Origin: Roseimaritima ulvae
Lineage (GTDB): Bacteria; Planctomycetota; Planctomycetia; Pirellulales; Pirellulaceae
Length of the DNA: 64,000 nucleotides
Reading direction: 5' to 3'
NCBI RefSeq assembly: GCF_008065135.1
Contig: NZ_CP042914.1
Location: 3,286,001 to 3,350,000 of the forward strand
The position numbers were made by a program, and so were the translations under genes. Below the pieces are notes generated by a model. The model ran no database searches, had not been told where the DNA came from, and saw only the letters and a list, made by a program, of their open reading frames with translations. This document shows positions 27,063 to 35,663 of the stretch, piece by piece (position 1 is the first letter of the stretch; every line of letters begins with the position of its first letter).

Positions 27063-28268
27063 TTAACCGTGTTTTGCCGCGTTTTCAGGCTCATCCTGTT
27101 GGTTCTCTGCGAACAGCGAATCGAGCATGTCACCCAAAACGGCACCCTCGACGTTCCACAGGGTGTCCGCGGTACGGTCGGCGTTTTCGCCGACGTAATA
27201 TTTAAGCGTCGTCTCGATCGAGTGATGACGCATCAGCTCTTTCAGAATCAACGGCATCACCTTGGGTGCCCAGCGGGCGCCAAAGCTGCGACGAAAGTCG
27301 TGAGCCGTGGCGTGCTGGACTTCCCCACCGGCGAGGTGCCTTGTGATCACGCCGGCCTTCCTGCCCGCGGCACTAATCCGCTTGCTGACCGTCTTCTCAC
27401 TGATCGAATCGCCACGACTGAGCGTCCAACGAAAGACCGGCCCGCGACGCTGCTTGCGCGGAACATTTCGCAGCAACGCGACGAAATCGGGTGCCATCGG
27501 AATCGTGCGATTCGTAAACCCCTTTTCGGCCTCCGCATCAATCACGATTCGCGGCCGCCGTTCGTCCAGCCGGTCCACGTAGTGACAACCCGGCGATGGC
27601 TCCCAGTGGAAGACGAAGGTTTCGGCAATGCGAAATCCGCTCCGCCAAAGCCCTTCCAGGTTCCAAGCCCATCGCTTGGCATACGCGTCGCCAACAATCT
27701 TCGGCAACACCAAAGCGATCTTCTCCGCCTCTTCGCGAGACAGGGCCCGACCGCGACTCTTCGTACCGGTCGGCACGCGATGGAGTGCCGGCGGGTTCGG
27801 TACCGAACCGATCAAATCCACTTTCTTGGCCCATGCGAGCGCAGCCATCAGGTGATCGCGATACGCCTGAATCGTGGCTTCGCTCTTGCCTTCTTCGCGC
27901 AGCCGCAAGGCGAATCGCGAAAAGGCATTCGCGTCCAATTCGTCGATCGTTTCCACGCGGCAAAGCTGCTCCAGCCGATTGGCCGCAGTACTAAACGCGG
28001 TCCGGGTGCGGACACCGAGTCCGGTCAGGTGCTCGGCATCGTACCGCTTGCGGAACTCAGCCCAGCCATACAGTTCGCGATCACCAGTCTCCTCGGCCAA
28101 AGCAACGATTTTTCTGGCGGCTATTTCCGCCTCGCGCTTTCGTCGACAACCGGTCGATTCCTCTCGCCAGCGATGTCGCCCAGCGAGCATGTATCGACAT
28201 ACCCAATAGGCCCGCCCTTTCCTGCGGGTCAATTTCCACTTTGTTTCGGGTCGCTTCCTTCTTCGCAT
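27063..28268 (-). CDS. Prophage tyrosine recombinase (integrase)
   Basis: 401 residues. Catalyses integration and excision. An N-terminal arm-binding part, a SAM-like core-binding domain (about 95-180) and a catalytic domain with GLWRSGFRI (first Arg), NRTIPM near the Lys strand, HDFRRSFG (HxxR) and RHHSIETTLKYYV (second His and nucleophile Tyr). It converges on tRNA-Ser(GGA) with seven bases between. AGGAG lies ten bases upstream of ATG 28268. Planctomycete integrases of this size are common in integrated elements. Confidence 0.93.
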   Translation of the reverse strand: MRRRKRPETKWKLTRRKGRAYWVCRYMLAGRHRWREESTGCRRKREAEIAARKIVALAEETGDRELYGWAEFRKRYDAEHLTGLGVRTRTAFSTAANRLEQLCRVETIDELDANAFSRFALRLREEGKSEATIQAYRDHLMAALAWAKKVDLIGSVPNPPALHRVPTGTKSRGRALSREEAEKIALVLPKIVGDAYAKRWAWNLEGLWRSGFRIAETFVFHWEPSPGCHYVDRLDERRPRIVIDAEAEKGFTNRTIPMAPDFVALLRNVPRKQRRGPVFRWTLSRGDSISEKTVSKRISAAGRKAGVITRHLAGGEVQHATAHDFRRSFGARWAPKVMPLILKELMRHHSIETTLKYYVGENADRTADTLWNVEGAVLGDMLDSLFAENQQDEPENAAKHG

Positions 28269-28306
28269 TCGACTGCACTCCTAATGCGGGGTAACGGGGA
28301 TGAAAA

Positions 28307-28519
28307 CTACTTAGGCAACTGCTCGCTGCGTTCTACAGCCAGGCGGAACTCGTGCCCCGAGACAAAAGTCCGGGACCCGAAGTGCTTAATGGGGCACTCC
28401 ATCTGCTCTAGCCACAACTCAACAGTGCGAGCCTGCTTGACGCCAAAGATTCGCGCCAATGCCTCGGTCGTATACACCCGGTCGTCGTCCACAATTCCGT
28501 CATGAATCGTGCTTGCCAT
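28307..28519 (-). CDS. Excisionase-like HTH protein
   Basis: 70 residues. A MerR/HTH_17-type helix-turn-helix is visible (YTTEALARIFGVKQARTVEL, then FGSRTFVSGHEF). Position 38 bases upstream of the integrase in the same direction is typical for a recombination directionality factor, which would bend attachment-site DNA. It could also be a small regulator. Confidence 0.7.
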   Translation of the reverse strand: MASTIHDGIVDDDRVYTTEALARIFGVKQARTVELWLEQMECPIKHFGSRTFVSGHEFRLAVERSEQLPK

Positions 28520-29030
28520 GTTTGAATAGAATCCTTGACATAGCCGTCGGCCGGCGTGTACCTTCGTACCTACCTTCAGCGGCTCGCCCTAACGGGCTGG
28601 TTGTTAGAGGGGTAAAGCTGCTTGCTCTTTGACCTGAGAAATCTTGGGAGCTTGCAGCACGATCTACGAAAACGGGCACGCCGGTCGGCGTGCCTTTTTT
28701 CGTGCGCAATTTCAGCCTGGGCGAACCGCGTGGGCAGCGCAGGACGAAGGCATGCGCAACCGCACGCGGAGGAGAAATTGCCATTCGTTGATCGTCCGAT
28801 TCAGCGGGCGAGATTCGTGATGGTGGGCGGTCATGCACGCCAATGCATGATCGCCCCCTTCGTTTTTGGGGCGTCATAGTTGTAAAGCGCTTGATGCGGC
28901 GGAGTCAATTAGTGGCGGGTTCCACCGCTGCTAGCATTTCCTTAACTGTGCAGTGTATGCTTGTTCACTTCCGTGACACGTTAGGTCAACGCAATCCGCA
29001 AAATCGGAACTACCTGAGGATTTTATTGAA
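28520..29030. other. Control region between the excisionase and cargo genes
   Basis: No convincing protein gene; a 125-codon open frame on the minus strand is Arg/Ser-rich and overlaps the excisionase start. It holds a strong plus-strand terminator (28675-28700). An upstream TTGACA at 28534 could drive a short RNA of about 140 nt that ends there, but the -10 box is poor. Confidence 0.35.
28675..28700 (+). terminator. Rho-independent terminator, possibly of a small RNA
   Basis: GGCACGCC-GGTC-GGCGTGCC is a perfect 8-bp hairpin followed by six T. No plus-strand protein gene precedes it in the prophage, so its transcript is unexplained. Confidence 0.75.
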
Positions 29031-29804
29031 ATGAGAATGCAGTTCGTTTGCGTCGCACCCTTCCTGGTAATGGTGCTCACAGTCTGTAACGCCCAAGCAC
29101 AAGTTCGTGGAATTGAAACCGGTTCAGCTGAGGCCGCTAGAGCTATTCAGAAGCATCGCCAGCGATTGACCGATGCTCAACGATCGTGGGAAGAATCCAA
29201 AAAAATTAGTCGCGAATTTCCGATTCCGGAAATGCCTGCAGCGCAAACTCAATGTGTTGGCTTAGATGAACTAAAGGATGGACAAATCGTTTGCCTTGAG
29301 TATTGGCAACTGATCGTTCGCCAAATCGTCGGACCCACCGACATGATTATCGGCATTCAAAACCCGAGGTTGCCTTCGGTATGGCTTGCTGGTTTTCCTT
29401 CAAAGGGCTTTGTGGACGATGAGAAAGTGCGAATTGTGGGCCAAGTAAAAGTCGACGGTACAAAGACCTATGAAACTGTTCTTGGCGGCACAAAGACGGT
29501 TCGCATAATCCGTCTGCTAACCAAAGAAGAGCTGCTGGAACACAAAAATCAACTTGAGCGTGAGGAAGCTGAAAAGAAGAAGGCAGAACATCTCAAGCAG
29601 ATGCGAACCTGGACGTCGGCAGATGGAGCGTTTACTGTCGAGGCTCGCTTTGTTGATTATGCCAAAGGTATGGTCACACTCGCCAAGTTGGACGAAACAC
29701 AGATAGTTGTAAAAGCATCTAGCCTTTCGAGCGGGGATCAGCGTTTCTTTCGCGCTGAGCTACGCGCCCGATTGGAAGCTGCGAAGGCTGCCAAAGAAAA
29801 GTAG
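29031..29804 (+). CDS. Secreted SHD1-domain protein, prophage cargo
   Basis: 257 residues with a signal peptide (FVCVAPFLVMVLTVCNAQAQ). The C-terminus has the SHD1-like pattern seen in many planctomycete secreted proteins (RTWTSADGAFTVEARFVD, then AKLDETQIVVKASSLS). The middle is a charged helix (LEREEAEKKKAEHLKQ). It lies in opposite direction to the genes around it and has lower GC than the host genes, as expected for lysogeny cargo. Role unknown; exported. Confidence 0.75.
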   Translation: MRMQFVCVAPFLVMVLTVCNAQAQVRGIETGSAEAARAIQKHRQRLTDAQRSWEESKKISREFPIPEMPAAQTQCVGLDELKDGQIVCLEYWQLIVRQIVGPTDMIIGIQNPRLPSVWLAGFPSKGFVDDEKVRIVGQVKVDGTKTYETVLGGTKTVRIIRLLTKEELLEHKNQLEREEAEKKKAEHLKQMRTWTSADGAFTVEARFVDYAKGMVTLAKLDETQIVVKASSLSSGDQRFFRAELRARLEAAKAAKEK

Positions 29805-29854
29805 TCGTTCGAGCAAATCTTATGCACGAATGCGCAACCGAGTGCTATAGGGGG

Positions 29855-30433
29855 TTAGTTCCCGACCCACTCGCTAGGTTTGTCGGGCGGCAGCAGCCCC
29901 AAGTCGTATTGGCCGGCTTCTTGAATCGTTGCCGGCGGCGATACCTCAGAAACTTTCCCCAGGTTTGCCAGCCCATATCCCAAGCCGCCGGCCCCCAGCG
30001 CGATACTGCCGGCGACAATCGCCTGCTGCAAGCCGCTCAGTCCTTGGGATTTTTGCTGAGGTTCAGGCCCTTGTTGCGGCTGCGGTGCGGGGTATTGGTG
30101 ATTCACGGTCACGTCGCGCGCTGCCATCACCTCCATCTCTTCACCGCTTTGGCTCTTGCGACTCGAGTTTACGACTTCATCACCCCACAAGTCTCGCTGG
30201 TGAATTTCGGCGTCCTGCTCGACGAGACGATCTTCCGCTTTCATGTTGCGGTGATTCGATTTGATACCCGACATTTTGCCGATCCGCCGCAACCCTTCCT
30301 CAAGTTCCAGTCCCTCCCGGAGTGCCGCCTCCGCTTGAGTCTCCTCCCGGCGTGGCGATTCCGGTAAGTCGGTTGAACTCATCCCAATTTCCTGTGGTTG
30401 ATCCGATTGCGGCTGCGGTACGAACGGCATCAT
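29855..30433 (-). CDS. Prophage protein with C-terminal membrane segment
   Basis: 192 residues from ATG 30433, or 175 from ATG 30382. The middle is polar and Gln/Pro-rich (PAPQPQQGPEPQQ), and one hydrophobic Gly/Ala stretch (QAIVAGSIALGAGGLGYGLA) lies near residue 140. It overlaps the previous gene by 134 bases at the longer start and 83 at the shorter one. It is in the leftward late block, downstream of the terminase and protease; no homologue recognised. Confidence 0.55.
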   Translation of the reverse strand: MMPFVPQPQSDQPQEIGMSSTDLPESPRREETQAEAALREGLELEEGLRRIGKMSGIKSNHRNMKAEDRLVEQDAEIHQRDLWGDEVVNSSRKSQSGEEMEVMAARDVTVNHQYPAPQPQQGPEPQQKSQGLSGLQQAIVAGSIALGAGGLGYGLANLGKVSEVSPPATIQEAGQYDLGLLPPDKPSEWVGN

Positions 30434-30695
30434 TGCGTTCTAAAATGGCTTTGCGCCGAGCGACCATACTGTCTTCGCCAGTCGCGACTCGCAAATAGTC
30501 CAGAGAGTCGGCGGTCGACTCTAAAATCGTGGCGTTGATTTGACCAACGATCGCCATCAGCAAATTGGTAGCGTCCGTTCGCGTCGTGCCGTCTGGCTCA
30601 ACGACCGCACGTATCAATTGCTTGTCGGTGATCAGAGCGTTGGCAAGCTTTCGCTGCTCAACCGCTCGTGACCTCAGTTCGTCTGGAAAACTCAC
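30300..30695 (-). CDS. Small prophage protein, unknown
   Basis: 131 residues from GTG 30695. Mostly helical, with a Gly-rich tail (TPGGDSSGGGTPGGTGT). It is placed between two small genes and overlaps the next gene. The overlap with 29855-30433 is large, so one of the two starts may be wrong. No family recognised; a virion or assembly role is only suggested by position. Confidence 0.55.
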   Translation of the reverse strand: MSFPDELRSRAVEQRKLANALITDKQLIRAVVEPDGTTRTDATNLLMAIVGQINATILESTADSLDYLRVATGEDSMVARRKAILERNDAVRTAAAIGSTTGNWDEFNRLTGIATPGGDSSGGGTPGGTGT

Positions 30696-30705
30696 CGGCT
30701 AGTTC

Positions 30706-30900
30706 TTATTTGGGAAGCCGGAGAATCTTGTCGATCGCCCGCGCCTGTTGCGGCGAGGGTTCGTCGACCATCCGCGCGGCGGAGTGCCGCACGATGTTGT
30801 TGCTGCTCTGAATGTTAGAGCTGCTGTTGTGCATGCGTTGCACATGCGCCCCATGGCTCGACGCCTGGAGCTTGGTTTTTACGTTGGCCGGAATTGCCAT
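30706..30900 (-). CDS. Small prophage protein with NIVRHS motif
   Basis: 64 residues. It shares NIVRHSAAR with NIVRHSGAR in its 86-residue neighbour (30962-31222), followed in both by an acidic/Ala helix ending in an IL-containing stretch. The motif lies in the middle of the protein, which is Asn/Ser-rich before it. The two genes are likely a tandem duplication that diverged. Function unknown. Confidence 0.6.
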   Translation of the reverse strand: MAIPANVKTKLQASSHGAHVQRMHNSSSNIQSSNNIVRHSAARMVDEPSPQQARAIDKILRLPK

Positions 30901-30961
30901 TTGGGGAAACCCTTTTCATTTGAACGGACGAACAAAAATCGGTCACGAACGCCAGCGAGGG

Positions 30962-31222
30962 CTAGACGTTCTTTTGCAAGATCATTTCAGCCGCAGCGGC
31001 CTCAATGGGATCTTCTTGGTTGAACTTGCGCGCACCGCTGTGGCGCACGATGTTGTGAGCGGATTCACTGTTGCCGCGATGCTCTTGCATCATGGCGTCG
31101 TGGGCGCCCATGTCCTGTTCGAGCAGCAGTTCAAGCGTGTCACTGCTCAGGTCACCGTCGGGGTTGTTTGGCATTTCAGCCTCTCCAGGTAAGTCAGAAT
31201 ACCCATCACCAGAAATTGGCAT
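30962..31222 (-). CDS. Small prophage protein with NIVRHS motif, paralog
   Basis: 86 residues from ATG 31222. It has an acidic N-terminus (LLLEQDMGAHDAMMQEH) and the same NIVRHSxAR motif as the 64-residue neighbour at 30706-30900. It starts three bases after the protease stop codon, so it is part of the same leftward operon. Confidence 0.6.
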   Translation of the reverse strand: MPISGDGYSDLPGEAEMPNNPDGDLSSDTLELLLEQDMGAHDAMMQEHRGNSESAHNIVRHSGARKFNQEDPIEAAAAEMILQKNV

Positions 31223-31224
31223 CG

Positions 31225-32613
31225 CTACTCCACAAGGCCATAACGAAGTTTGATAGGCGTTCCGAAAGGGTAGTACTCGGTATCGATCAACTGGTTTTGT
31301 CGATCGTAGGTTTGAACAGGGATCGGTGGTAAACGGGCAAGCACCTGCGCGGCGATGGCGTCGATGTCTAACGTTGGTGAGACGCCATCGCGGCCGTCTT
31401 TTCCCGGTTCACCTTTCAGATTTGAATCGTTGCGAAGCTGATCCGTCACAGCAAAAACTACGCTCTTCAAATGCTGTGAAGTGATTTGTCCCTCGGGACC
31501 GGGATCTCCTTTCGGGCCAGGTTCCCCCTTGTCGCCCTTCTCGCCTTTGAACAGAGCCGAGTGGTTTTTCATCTGATCAAAAAGATGAGCCGCGATTGCC
31601 TCGTCGCTGATCTGTGGAACGGATGGGCTTGCCGATGGTTGCCTTGCAACTCCGCTGGGAACGGGAGTTGGCTGGCCGGTACTGGGAATCGTCTGGCGAT
31701 TGGGGGCGGTGGGTAGCCTTTGTTGCCGTGGTTGTTGGTGCGGAATCTGCGACGGGTAACAAACGCTGCCTTGGCATTGCGACTCTTGCCACGCGGCTAG
31801 CCGGGCATTCCACGGCAACAAAAAGCGGCGGATGCGTCCGCAGTTGCTGGCCATGGTTTCGCGTCCGTCGCCGCCCCAAAGCACTCCACATAGCCGACCT
31901 GTCTCGGTAAAAACGGGCCCTCCACTATCGCCCTCGGTAGCTGAGCCATCGATCGACATCCAGTCGCTGGCTCCCGTGTCGGTGTCCCAGTAGCCAGTCA
32001 CCGGGCCGTGCCACATATCCAGACTGCCTTTGGCGGTACCGGCTAGAAAAGCCATGTCCCCCTGCTGCAGGTTTGCGTCATGCAACGCCACGCAGGGCAT
32101 TTCTGCGCGAATGCTCCCTTGCAGGAGCAGCAAGTCGGCATCTGGATCGGACTTCACGGCAACGGCATGGTCATAGCCGCCATCGCGAAAGGAGACTGTG
32201 CCCTTCCCACTTGTTCCTCGTCCGACGTGGAAGGCGGTCAAGTACAAGCCATCCCCCAGATAGACGCCCGTCCCCACGTTGTCTCCGTTTCCAGCCGGGA
32301 ACCGCACCCGCACGGTAGCGGAGGCCGCCTGAATGACCGATTTCGGAACGGTGGAGAGGGATACCTTCCGCCATTTGTTCGCTCGACCGCTGGGGCCGGC
32401 GTGCAAACGGTCAACCTTCCGCGGATGCTCGATTGTCACTCCAACCAATCGAGGCCCCGCCTCCTGCCCAAAGCAATTCGGCACAGCCCCCGCCAGAATC
32501 CACAAAAATGCCACGACGCCGATCAATGATCCAATTGCATAGGCGAGCTCGGTTGCAATAACACGGCTACGAGCCGGGTGGGGCGAATTCAAATTGGGTT
32601 CGTTGGGTTTCAC
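31225..32613 (-). CDS. Trypsin-like serine protease with collagen-like repeats
   Basis: 462 residues from GTG 32613. That start is chosen because AAGGAG lies eight bases upstream and its GTGA overlaps the lipase stop codon. A membrane/signal segment (AYAIGSLIGVVAFLWIL) is followed by a chymotrypsin-fold domain with a full triad: His in TAFHVGRG, Asp in PDADLLLL, Ser in TEGDSGGPVF. The tail has collagen-like Gly-X-Y blocks (GEKGDKGEPGPKGDPGPEG and GEPGKDGRDG), which form triple helices in phage fibres. It may be a virion fibre or an envelope protein made during lysogeny. Confidence 0.85.
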   Translation of the reverse strand: MKPNEPNLNSPHPARSRVIATELAYAIGSLIGVVAFLWILAGAVPNCFGQEAGPRLVGVTIEHPRKVDRLHAGPSGRANKWRKVSLSTVPKSVIQAASATVRVRFPAGNGDNVGTGVYLGDGLYLTAFHVGRGTSGKGTVSFRDGGYDHAVAVKSDPDADLLLLQGSIRAEMPCVALHDANLQQGDMAFLAGTAKGSLDMWHGPVTGYWDTDTGASDWMSIDGSATEGDSGGPVFTETGRLCGVLWGGDGRETMASNCGRIRRFLLPWNARLAAWQESQCQGSVCYPSQIPHQQPRQQRLPTAPNRQTIPSTGQPTPVPSGVARQPSASPSVPQISDEAIAAHLFDQMKNHSALFKGEKGDKGEPGPKGDPGPEGQITSQHLKSVVFAVTDQLRNDSNLKGEPGKDGRDGVSPTLDIDAIAAQVLARLPPIPVQTYDRQNQLIDTEYYPFGTPIKLRYGLVE

Positions 32614-33386
32614 CTTAGTTGCTCCTTTTCGCACGCGGCAAAAATTGCTTGCTTGTAACGGTCGATCGAGTGACGTTGTGGCGACTGACGCATGCCGCCA
32701 ATGGTTAACCATCCGTGGATAATGTTTTCCCAAACCGCCTTCCAAGGCGATCGTTCCATGCCCACGGTCCCATCGTCACGGAGCTCAATTGCACCGGCGG
32801 AGTGAGCGTACTTTGCTCCGCCGTACAGCTTTCGAAACGAACGCAAGGGAAGATGCGGAACGTAGTCACCGGGCATCACGAACCGGAACTCCTCCCAGCG
32901 TTCTGACGCGTACACAACGGATCGCTGGTGAGAGAACACGCGAGGCGCACCGAAGGTGACGACACACTGCGGTCCGAAGCACTCGGCCAGTAGGTTTGCA
33001 ATGGCACCGCCTGCGGAATGCCCTCCAATAATCACGGGACGGTTTTCCAGAAAACGCCCCAAGTCGCTGGCGGAAAAAGCCTTTTGCAACTGCAGGGCGG
33101 AATTCAAAAATCCCGCGTGGACGTTGATGTGTTGCCGGGCGGATAGGTTTTGCACCCAGTCATGCAAGTCATTGCTGCCACATACCGTGATATGGGCATG
33201 GTCACGAAACGACAGCACGGCCGCACGGATGTACCCGGTTTCATAAAACCTATCCTGGCCTCCGCAAAGCGAGGCGAGATCCCGTACCGCGTCGCGGCCG
33301 CAGTAAACAGCAGCTGCCAGACGCGCATGCATCTTGGCGGTTAATAACAAATCGCGAAAACGCGTGGAGCGATGAGTCCGAGCCAT
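32610..33386 (-). CDS. Class 3 lipase
   Basis: 258 residues with the alpha/beta-hydrolase fold of lipase class 3. The nucleophile elbow is IIGGHSAGGAIANLLAE (GxSxG with Ser), VTFGAPRV follows as in this family, the Asp is in MPGDYVPHLP and the His in AKYAHSAG. No signal peptide is visible. It is upstream of and overlaps the protease gene. In a phage context it may attack host envelope lipids during entry or lysis. Confidence 0.85.
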   Translation of the reverse strand: MARTHRSTRFRDLLLTAKMHARLAAAVYCGRDAVRDLASLCGGQDRFYETGYIRAAVLSFRDHAHITVCGSNDLHDWVQNLSARQHINVHAGFLNSALQLQKAFSASDLGRFLENRPVIIGGHSAGGAIANLLAECFGPQCVVTFGAPRVFSHQRSVVYASERWEEFRFVMPGDYVPHLPLRSFRKLYGGAKYAHSAGAIELRDDGTVGMERSPWKAVWENIIHGWLTIGGMRQSPQRHSIDRYKQAIFAACEKEQLR

Positions 33387-33503
33387 GTTGAGAACAACAC
33401 AAAAGAGTGACCTTGGACCCTGTGGGTCCGAAAGCCTTATTGGCTCGAATCGAATTTTTGCAACCGTTTCAGTTTATGCTCGACCGGGGCCCGTTGGCAA
33501 GCG

Positions 33504-35663
33504 CTACCCATAGACCCCCGACCCGGCAGCCCCGGTCCAGGCGGCGTTTGCGGTCACGCTTGTGGGAGGATCAGTGGCCAGAGACACTGACATCAGCATG
33601 GCAACCACCGGGTCGATGCGTGAAGTACTCGCGTCTTTTACAGGGTATCGGTTTCCAACTCGGTCCGGTTTCGCAAGCACGGCGCCTTCAATGGCTGCAT
33701 CAAGTAGCGGGTTTCCGCCATGTCGCAGTTCGCCATTGTGCAGCAGCTCCACTAAGCGTTTCGTTGGCGGCCCCATGCTCAGAGCCCCCTGTCGGTGCGG
33801 GATACATTCGAGCCCACCGGGATCCAGGTACGGCATCACCAAGAACTGAGAATAGGCCGGGTCATACGCCAGCGATAAGATTTTAAACATCTTGGCAATC
33901 TTCAAAATGTCCTCGCCCACCGTGTCGTACTGAATTGCCCGTGATTCGAAACACCGGCAGAAACCGAACTCACCGAAATTGGACAGCTTTGACAGTCGCC
34001 TGTACGGGACGTTTTCGCGCTCCTCGCGTTTCTCAAACATTTCGTCTGCAACCCATGCGAGTCCCAGCAAGTCGATGCGGGGGGCGACCGACGACTTGTG
34101 GTAGCGTTCGCCCTTGGAGGGGTTCCAGGAAGGGAAAGCGAGCCACAGCGCCGTCAGGTCGGAAGTAAAGGAAATGTCGAGCCCGGCGTAACACTCCCGC
34201 TCTAACAGATCACGCCAACTGAATTTCGACTCGTAGCGATTCCACTCAGCGTGAGTGATCCAGCGGTCCTTGGTCGAACCAGAAACAATGTTCAGCGTCA
34301 GCTGCTTGTACTCGGCTTCCTCTTCCGGATTGTCGAGGGCATTCTCGCGGTCGTCTTGCAATTCCTCCATTTGGCATGTCGATCCCAGCGAAGGGTTGGC
34401 GATCCGAATGGCATGGTCGGTCGTCCAGTCCGTCAGCACCTGGGCTTTGGCGCCAACCGGGATTTCGAGATTGCTTTTCGTTGCGATGAAACGCTGACCG
34501 CGTTTCGCATATTCGCTGAGTTCAACCTCGTAAGTTTTCTTGGGGTTTTTCGGATCGACGAATTTCACCTTCTCGCCAGCCGGCAACGGCGAAAACAGTG
34601 CAGGTACAACGATACGATTCGCCTTTTCCTTTTTGAGTTGTTCAACGGAAACGTGGAACGGTTCGGCTGAAGCAATCATGACCTGGTCGCGCACCCTGAT
34701 TCGTTCGTTCTTTGCGACCAGCATCGCTTTGGAGCGTTCTTCGCCCCAGATGCTTTTCATGGTTTCCCCGGCCGTCGTGATTACGATCCGGATCGGTTGA
34801 CGCCGTGCCCGACCGGCGCGTCTCAGCACCCGCATCATCTTTCGGTTTCGCTGGACGTGAAGCTCGTCGAAGATGATGGCATGGGCGTTTTGTCCTTCAC
34901 TACGGAAAGCGTCCGAGGAAATCACTTCGTACAAACTTCCCGATCGCCAGTGGATCAAACGCTTTTTGCTCTCGATGCATTCGATCTCCTCTTCCTCGGC
35001 GAGCACCGCCTGAGCTTTAACGAAGTCCCTCGCCTCATCGAACACCATGCTCGCTTGCTTGCGGTCCGCCGCGGCCCCGAGAATGCGGGCTTTTCGCTCG
35101 CGATCGGCGCACAGCAAATAAACGGCGATCGCCCCGAGAAGGGTTGTTTTCCCCTGTTTTTTGGCAATTTCCCAGTAGGCTTGGCGATACCTTCGATAGC
35201 CAGAATGAAGTGACCGCCAACCAAATAGTTCCTGCACCCGAATGCGTTGCCACGGCAACAATAAGAACGGGTCACCCGTCCACGGGTCCATGGTGTGACA
35301 GATGAATTTTTCGATGAAGCGGACCGTGTGATCCCCGCGGCCGGCATGTGCTACTTCTTCTTCGTCAACCTCTTCCCATTCGCCACCCGCAAACCGCAAC
35401 CAGCGACCAGCCATCCAGTACAGAGGCCGGCCGTCGTGGTCTCGGCTCAGGTCGTAGTAGTAACCACGCTTGACGGCCTCAACGTCTTGCGGACTGTGGA
35501 TCCAATCTGCCCAGCCTTGATCGATCGCCGCTTTAATGCGTTTCGATCCCTTCGCAAACGCAAAGAGTTCGTTGGCGTCAGGAGGGTAGTACCAGTCTAC
35601 CTCGTACGCAGCGGCAAGCACGGGCGACAGCGGCATATCCGCATCTGCAACGGATGCGATCAC
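33504..35663 (-). CDS. terL: Phage terminase large subunit
   Basis: 719 residues from GTG 35663, which overlaps the end of the small subunit gene by four bases. It packages DNA into proheads. The N-terminal ATPase has a KKQGKTTLLGA P-loop-like Walker A and a Walker B strand HAIIFDELHVQRNR; the C-terminal part is the RNase H-like nuclease with GLDISFTSDLTALWL, in which the Asp is the metal ligand, and a later SRIDPVVA. The family is Terminase_1-like. It is larger than most (500-600), with an Arg/Lys-rich insertion between the ATPase and nuclease. Confidence 0.93.
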   Translation of the reverse strand: MIASVADADMPLSPVLAAAYEVDWYYPPDANELFAFAKGSKRIKAAIDQGWADWIHSPQDVEAVKRGYYYDLSRDHDGRPLYWMAGRWLRFAGGEWEEVDEEEVAHAGRGDHTVRFIEKFICHTMDPWTGDPFLLLPWQRIRVQELFGWRSLHSGYRRYRQAYWEIAKKQGKTTLLGAIAVYLLCADRERKARILGAAADRKQASMVFDEARDFVKAQAVLAEEEEIECIESKKRLIHWRSGSLYEVISSDAFRSEGQNAHAIIFDELHVQRNRKMMRVLRRAGRARRQPIRIVITTAGETMKSIWGEERSKAMLVAKNERIRVRDQVMIASAEPFHVSVEQLKKEKANRIVVPALFSPLPAGEKVKFVDPKNPKKTYEVELSEYAKRGQRFIATKSNLEIPVGAKAQVLTDWTTDHAIRIANPSLGSTCQMEELQDDRENALDNPEEEAEYKQLTLNIVSGSTKDRWITHAEWNRYESKFSWRDLLERECYAGLDISFTSDLTALWLAFPSWNPSKGERYHKSSVAPRIDLLGLAWVADEMFEKREERENVPYRRLSKLSNFGEFGFCRCFESRAIQYDTVGEDILKIAKMFKILSLAYDPAYSQFLVMPYLDPGGLECIPHRQGALSMGPPTKRLVELLHNGELRHGGNPLLDAAIEGAVLAKPDRVGNRYPVKDASTSRIDPVVAMLMSVSLATDPPTSVTANAAWTGAAGSGVYG

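Noticed and set aside
28500-28877. 125-codon minus-strand frame in the prophage control region
   Set aside because: Overlaps the excisionase start and reads through the terminator hairpin; Arg/Ser-rich with no domain.
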